Shown piece after piece: positions 6,323 through 9,681 of a DNA stretch of 9,681 nt; the first letter of the stretch is position 1; each line of letters starts with the position of its first letter. The notes beneath the pieces are model-generated. The model saw only the letters and a list, made by a program, of their open reading frames with translations, ran no database searches and was not told the DNA's origin. Made by a program: the position numbers and the translations under genes. The stretch is from an uncultured Lachnospiraceae bacterium (GTDB taxonomy: Bacteria; Bacillota; Clostridia; Lachnospirales; Lachnospiraceae): positions 1 through 9,681 of the forward strand of contig CAMWNY010000074.1 in NCBI GenBank assembly GCA_947175775.1, read 5' to 3'.

Positions 6323-6366
6323 ATTTGTTTCTATACTACCATAAACTACGGCAAAAAGAAACAAAT
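6323..6366 (-). promoter_or_regulatory. Inverted repeat and possible promoter upstream of the hexomutase gene
   Basis: Perfect 9-base inverted arms (6323-6331 and 6358-6366, ATTTGTTTC against GAAACAAAT) flank a 26-base centre. The centre contains a shorter 5-pair hairpin (minus-strand CCGTA with TATGG, one G-U pair). On the minus strand the centre also includes TGGTAGTAT (6333-6341), which resembles an extended -10 element, but no good -35 is seen. Position between the helicase stop (6375) and the hexomutase ribosome binding site suggests an operator/promoter or an RNA hairpin. No U-tract follows on the transcript, so I do not call it a terminator. Confidence 0.4.
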
Positions 6367-6374
6367 TTTCCCAA

Positions 6375-8852
6375 TCAAAGCCAGTCGTTCCAAAATTTTT
6401 CCACGCGTCCCGCAATTTTGTCAACGCTTACAATCTCATAGCTGCTCCATTCCCTCGGAAACATGCGCCGGTATGAATATTCCAAAAACCGCTCGTCCAA
6501 AAGCGCCACGATTCCCACATCTTCCGCCGTGCGGATCACACGCCCCGCCGACTGCAGCACTTTGTTCATGCCCGGATAGCGGTATGCGTAGTCAAAACCA
6601 TTGTCACCCTGTTCGTCAAAATACTGCTTCAAAAGTTCCCGCTCACAGCCTACCTGCGGAATACCGGTTCCCACGATAAACGCACCGATAAGACTGTCGT
6701 GCTTTAAGTCAATACCCTCCGAAAAAATACCGCCCATCACGCAAAAGCCGATTAAAATCCCATCCTGCTCCTCCTCAATCTCAAATGCAATGTTTTTCTC
6801 CAATTCACAATCCGCATTGCCCCGAAACCGCAGCACAAATTCCTCACGCCTTGCCTCGCTCATGTAGTCCTCCTGCACAATGCACTCCATAAATTCCGCA
6901 TCGAAAAACTCCTCCATAAAGCAATCGTACACACGTTCCAAAAACAAGTGCGACGGCAGAAATACCATATAATTTCCATACCGCTGACACACCGTTTCAT
7001 AAATATAACGGGCAATACGGCGAAATTCATCACCGCTCCTTCTTGTGTATTTGCTCGTAACGTCATTGGCAATAAAAAGCGCCTTCTTCTCCTCCCGAAA
7101 CGTCGATTTTGCATAGACCTCATAATCTTTTTCTTCGCCGCCGAGCAACCGCTTATAATACTGGATTGGCAAAAGCGTCGCAGAAAACAGGATACTGCTT
7201 CTTCCCTTCTGCATACAAGCCTTTAAGTTTTCGGCAGGATTGACGCAAAAGAGCTTGAGCATAAAATCACCGTCGTCCATCAGTTGACTGTACACCACAT
7301 AATTGCCGTCCATAATCTCATACATATTTAAAAAATGGGACACTTCAAAATAAAATTCCAAAATTTCTTTCTTGTCGGGAAAATTGTCATGTTCGTCCAA
7401 AAAATCATCAAATGCCGCATACACGCGTGTAAGAGCATTGACAAATCCGTCAATGCCCTCCTGCTTTTGATAATCCTCACACTGTCTTTTCATTGCCAGA
7501 AGCTCCTTATTGCATTTGTCAAGAAGCTTCGCCACCTTCGGAGCCATATCCTTAATCAGGCGTTTCACGGATAAAAACGCATTCTTGAACAGCGCCGCGC
7601 TGTACATCTCCCTGCCCCGCTCCAATAGATTGTGCGCCTCGTCAATCAAAAATACATAGTCTTTTCCCGCCTGATTTTCACCGAAAAACCGTTTGAGATA
7701 CACGCGCGGGTCAAAGACATAATTATAATCGCAAATGACCGCATCGGAAAAAAGACTCATGTCAAGACTTAACTCAAACGGACAGACCATATGCTTAACT
7801 GCATATTCCTTAACCTTCTCCCGCGTAAAATGGTCCTCATGTATCAAAAGGTCATACATCGCATCATTAATTCTGTCATAGTGCCCCTTCGCGTAAGGAC
7901 AGGCATCCGGATTGCACTCCGCCTCACCCTCATGCTCGCGTGAAGGCGTTCCCTCCGACTGCGCTTCTTTCAGAAAACAGATTTTATCCCGTGCCGTCAG
8001 CACAACCGTCTTTATCTGCATCCCGTTTTCCTGCAAAAGTCCAAAACAATCCTGCGCCACCGTGCGCGTAATCGTCTTTGCCGTCAGATAAAAGAGCGTT
8101 TCCGCCATCCCCTCTCCCATCGCTTTTAATGCAGGAAATACTGTGGATATTGTCTTTCCCACCCCCGTGGGCGCCTCCAAAAACAGCTTTCTTCTGTGAT
8201 AAATTGTCTGATACACATATGTGACAAGCTCTTTTTGACCCTCCCGGTACGAAAACGGAAACGAAAGGTTTTTTATGGATTCTGTACGGACCTTTTCCCA
8301 CGCAAAGCGAAAATCCGCCCATTTCTTATACTCCGTTAAAAGATTGTCAAACCACTCCTCCAACGCGGCAAACTCATACGTTTCCTTAAAATATTTTGTC
8401 TCCTGCGTCTCAATATTGCAGTAAGTCACCTGTACGCCAATTGCGGGAAGGCAGTTTTGCTTCGCGTAAATATATGCATAACACTTCGCCTGCGCCATAT
8501 GAACGCCCGCCGCCTCATGAATGCGCTTCAGTTCCCGATAGGTGCTCTTGATTTCATCAATTACCACCTGCGTTTCGCTGTGCGCTGCGCGCTCATTACG
8601 GGGACTTCCATAGTCGTAATCTATAATCCCGTCGGCTCTTCCCTCCACCACAATCTCATAACCGCCTGCGTCCCATGCATATTTTAATCCAACCTCCGCA
8701 TGATACTCACTGCCCATTGCGCGCTGTCTCGTCCTATGAATGAGTCTGACTTCATGCATTGCATTGTCTGAACCTGCCGATTTTCTGTTGTCAATGTCGC
8801 CTTCTCGCAGAATAAACTCCACAAGCTGCCTGACAGGCACATGTATTTCCAT
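6375..8852 (-). CDS. PD-(D/E)XK nuclease fused to Fe-S XPD/DinG-type ATP-dependent DNA helicase
   Basis: Predicted superfamily 2 DNA helicase with an N-terminal nuclease domain, probably a cytosolic DNA repair or recombination enzyme. The nuclease signature lies at residues 70-125: EGRADGIID (D74), DEIK (99-102) and QAKCY (Q121, Y125), the RecB/Cas4-like pattern. The helicase follows: Q-motif-like region FSYREGQ (200-206), Walker A APTGVGKT (227-234), DEAH box (404-407), SAT (557-559), GGIFSEGIDL (707-716) and QSAGRVIR (767-774). Between motifs I and II are C282, C313, C318 and C357, the four-cysteine arrangement that holds a 4Fe-4S cluster in XPD and DinG. All catalytic motifs look intact. 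AAAGGAG (8864-8870) lies 11 bases before ATG 8852. The nuclease type differs from the DEDD exonuclease fused to Staphylococcus-type DinG. Cellular substrate and polarity are unknown; neighbours give no functional hint. Confidence 0.92.
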   Translation of the reverse strand: MEIHVPVRQLVEFILREGDIDNRKSAGSDNAMHEVRLIHRTRQRAMGSEYHAEVGLKYAWDAGGYEIVVEGRADGIIDYDYGSPRNERAAHSETQVVIDEIKSTYRELKRIHEAAGVHMAQAKCYAYIYAKQNCLPAIGVQVTYCNIETQETKYFKETYEFAALEEWFDNLLTEYKKWADFRFAWEKVRTESIKNLSFPFSYREGQKELVTYVYQTIYHRRKLFLEAPTGVGKTISTVFPALKAMGEGMAETLFYLTAKTITRTVAQDCFGLLQENGMQIKTVVLTARDKICFLKEAQSEGTPSREHEGEAECNPDACPYAKGHYDRINDAMYDLLIHEDHFTREKVKEYAVKHMVCPFELSLDMSLFSDAVICDYNYVFDPRVYLKRFFGENQAGKDYVFLIDEAHNLLERGREMYSAALFKNAFLSVKRLIKDMAPKVAKLLDKCNKELLAMKRQCEDYQKQEGIDGFVNALTRVYAAFDDFLDEHDNFPDKKEILEFYFEVSHFLNMYEIMDGNYVVYSQLMDDGDFMLKLFCVNPAENLKACMQKGRSSILFSATLLPIQYYKRLLGGEEKDYEVYAKSTFREEKKALFIANDVTSKYTRRSGDEFRRIARYIYETVCQRYGNYMVFLPSHLFLERVYDCFMEEFFDAEFMECIVQEDYMSEARREEFVLRFRGNADCELEKNIAFEIEEEQDGILIGFCVMGGIFSEGIDLKHDSLIGAFIVGTGIPQVGCERELLKQYFDEQGDNGFDYAYRYPGMNKVLQSAGRVIRTAEDVGIVALLDERFLEYSYRRMFPREWSSYEIVSVDKIAGRVEKFWNDWL

Positions 8853-8900
8853 TTATAAAACAGCTCCTTTCACAATGCTGCCGGATGAACATTTTCGCTT

Positions 8901-9681
8901 TCAATCTGTTTTTAATGTACGCATCGAATTTAAAATCGCAATCACGGCAACGCCAACATCCGCAAACACCGCTTCCCACATGCTTGCCATGCCAAGTGCG
9001 CCAAGCAGCAGCACCAACGCCTTTACGGCAAGCGCAAACACAATATTCTGCTTTACAATCCGAAGCGTTTTTCGCGCAATTCTTACCACCGCGGCAATCT
9101 TTCTTACGTCGTCGTCCATAAGCACCACGTCCGCCGCCTCAATTGCGGCATCGGAACCCATGCTGCCCATCGCAAAACCAATGTCCGCCCGCGCAAGCAC
9201 CGGCGCGTCGTTAATGCCGTCGCCCGCAAATGCCAAACGCTCATTCTTACCGCAGCTGCTTAACAGCTCCTCCACGCGTGTCACCTTATCGGCAGGCAGA
9301 AGCTGTGCATGAACTTCATCAATCCCAAGCTCCGCTGCCACCGCCTCGGCAGCCGCTGTCCGGTCTCCTGTCAACATCACGCACTTTTTCACGCCGACTG
9401 TTTTCATATCGGCAAGCGCCTCACGCGCGCCTTCTTTAACGGTATCGGAAATCACCACCGCACCTGCATACACGTTATCACATGCCACATAACAGACCGT
9501 ACCGCTCTCCATAACGGATGTATTATCTGTTGGGATTCCATTTGCCTTCATTAATTTCTCATTTCCGATAAGCACGTTCCTGCCGTCCACCGCAACGCAA
9601 ATCCCGTGTCCTGCCTGCTCCGCGGCATCCTCCACACGGCTTATATCAATCTCGTTGCCGCTTTGTTCCAAATACGCCGCC
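8901..9681 (-). CDS. Zn/Cd/Pb-type P1B heavy-metal ATPase, C-terminal part (5' end cut by window edge)
   Basis: Membrane ATPase predicted to export zinc, cadmium or lead. The frame is open across the right edge; the visible 259 residues are the end of the nucleotide-binding domain, the rest of the phosphorylation domain and the last two membrane helices. Counting from the edge, the motifs are AGHGI (23-27, nucleotide-binding loop), TGDR (104-107), GDGINDAP (153-160) and ADIGFAMGSMGSDAAIEAADVV (165-186). The membrane helices are about 212-230 and 233-252. K220 and D241, in LAVKAL and FADVGVA, have the same 21-residue spacing as K693 and D714 of ZntA, which line the metal site; this supports the zntA/cadA subgroup over copper exporters. 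The DKTGT phosphorylation site, the HP motif, the CPC-type helix and any N-terminal metal-binding domain would lie outside the window. The stop is 48 bases before the helicase ATG. Confidence 0.93.
   Translation of the reverse strand, partial: AAYLEQSGNEIDISRVEDAAEQAGHGICVAVDGRNVLIGNEKLMKANGIPTDNTSVMESGTVCYVACDNVYAGAVVISDTVKEGAREALADMKTVGVKKCVMLTGDRTAAAEAVAAELGIDEVHAQLLPADKVTRVEELLSSCGKNERLAFAGDGINDAPVLARADIGFAMGSMGSDAAIEAADVVLMDDDVRKIAAVVRIARKTLRIVKQNIVFALAVKALVLLLGALGMASMWEAVFADVGVAVIAILNSMRTLKTD

Noticed and set aside
5892..6344. A 150-codon plus-strand open frame over the hexomutase start and its upstream gap.
   Set aside because: It has no recognisable domain and is antisense to the start of a strong gene.
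6005..6424. A 139-codon minus-strand frame bridging the helicase end and the hexomutase start.
   Set aside because: It overlaps both real genes in another frame; the part inside the hexomutase gene is Arg-rich noise.
6375..8852. Considered whether the nuclease-helicase is a CRISPR type IV CasDinG or part of a defence island.
   Set aside because: No cas genes, repeats or other defence genes are in the window; the neighbours are metabolic and housekeeping genes.
8740..9312. A 190-codon Ser/Ala-rich plus-strand frame over the ATPase and the helicase start.
   Set aside because: Its composition is that of an antisense shadow, and it covers conserved ATPase motifs on the other strand.

Overview
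The window is a gene-dense stretch of a low-to-medium GC Gram-positive (Bacillota) chromosome, most likely from Clostridia. A Lachnospiraceae-like anaerobe is my best guess. Evidence for this is the AGGAGG-type ribosome binding sites, the gene order cysE-cysS-mrnC-rlmB (a hallmark of Bacillota), Mini-RNase III itself, and the nuclease-helicase architecture of the large helicase. All nine genes lie on the minus strand, so transcription runs from the right edge to the left edge. Gaps are short (12 to 95 bases), and I found no convincing intrinsic terminator between any two genes. No rRNA, tRNA, CRISPR array, transposon or prophage gene is visible.

In transcription order: (1) the C-terminal part of a Zn/Cd/Pb-type P1B ATPase, cut by the right edge (8901-9681); (2) an 825-residue fusion of a PD-(D/E)XK nuclease with an iron-sulfur XPD/DinG-type helicase (6375-8852); (3) a phosphohexomutase of the phosphomannomutase/phosphoglucomutase superfamily with an atypical phosphate-binding loop (4794-6299); (4) IspF of the MEP isoprenoid pathway with an unusual cysteine-containing tail (4197-4763); (5) DeoD-type purine nucleoside phosphorylase (3376-4101); (6) serine O-acetyltransferase CysE (2664-3353); (7) cysteinyl-tRNA synthetase CysS (1164-2585); (8) Mini-ribonuclease III MrnC (699-1130); (9) the TrmH/SpoU-family 23S rRNA 2'-O-methyltransferase RlmB, cut by the left edge (1-686).

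The left half reads as a cysteine/translation cluster. CysE makes O-acetylserine for cysteine synthesis, CysS charges tRNA-Cys, MrnC matures 23S rRNA ends and RlmB methylates 23S rRNA. In Bacillus subtilis the corresponding order is ispD-ispF-gltX-cysE-cysS-mrnC-rlmB. Here ispF is retained upstream, but deoD occupies the gltX position. The right half (metal efflux, DNA helicase-nuclease, sugar phosphate mutase) has no obvious shared pathway.

Most of the window is ordinary housekeeping DNA. The points most worth a second look are the CxxCxxC tail on IspF, the nuclease-helicase fusion, the altered C-terminal loop of the hexomutase, a pair of tandem palindromes between cysE and cysS, and an inverted repeat between the helicase and hexomutase genes. 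I did not find evidence for a clearly new biological system.
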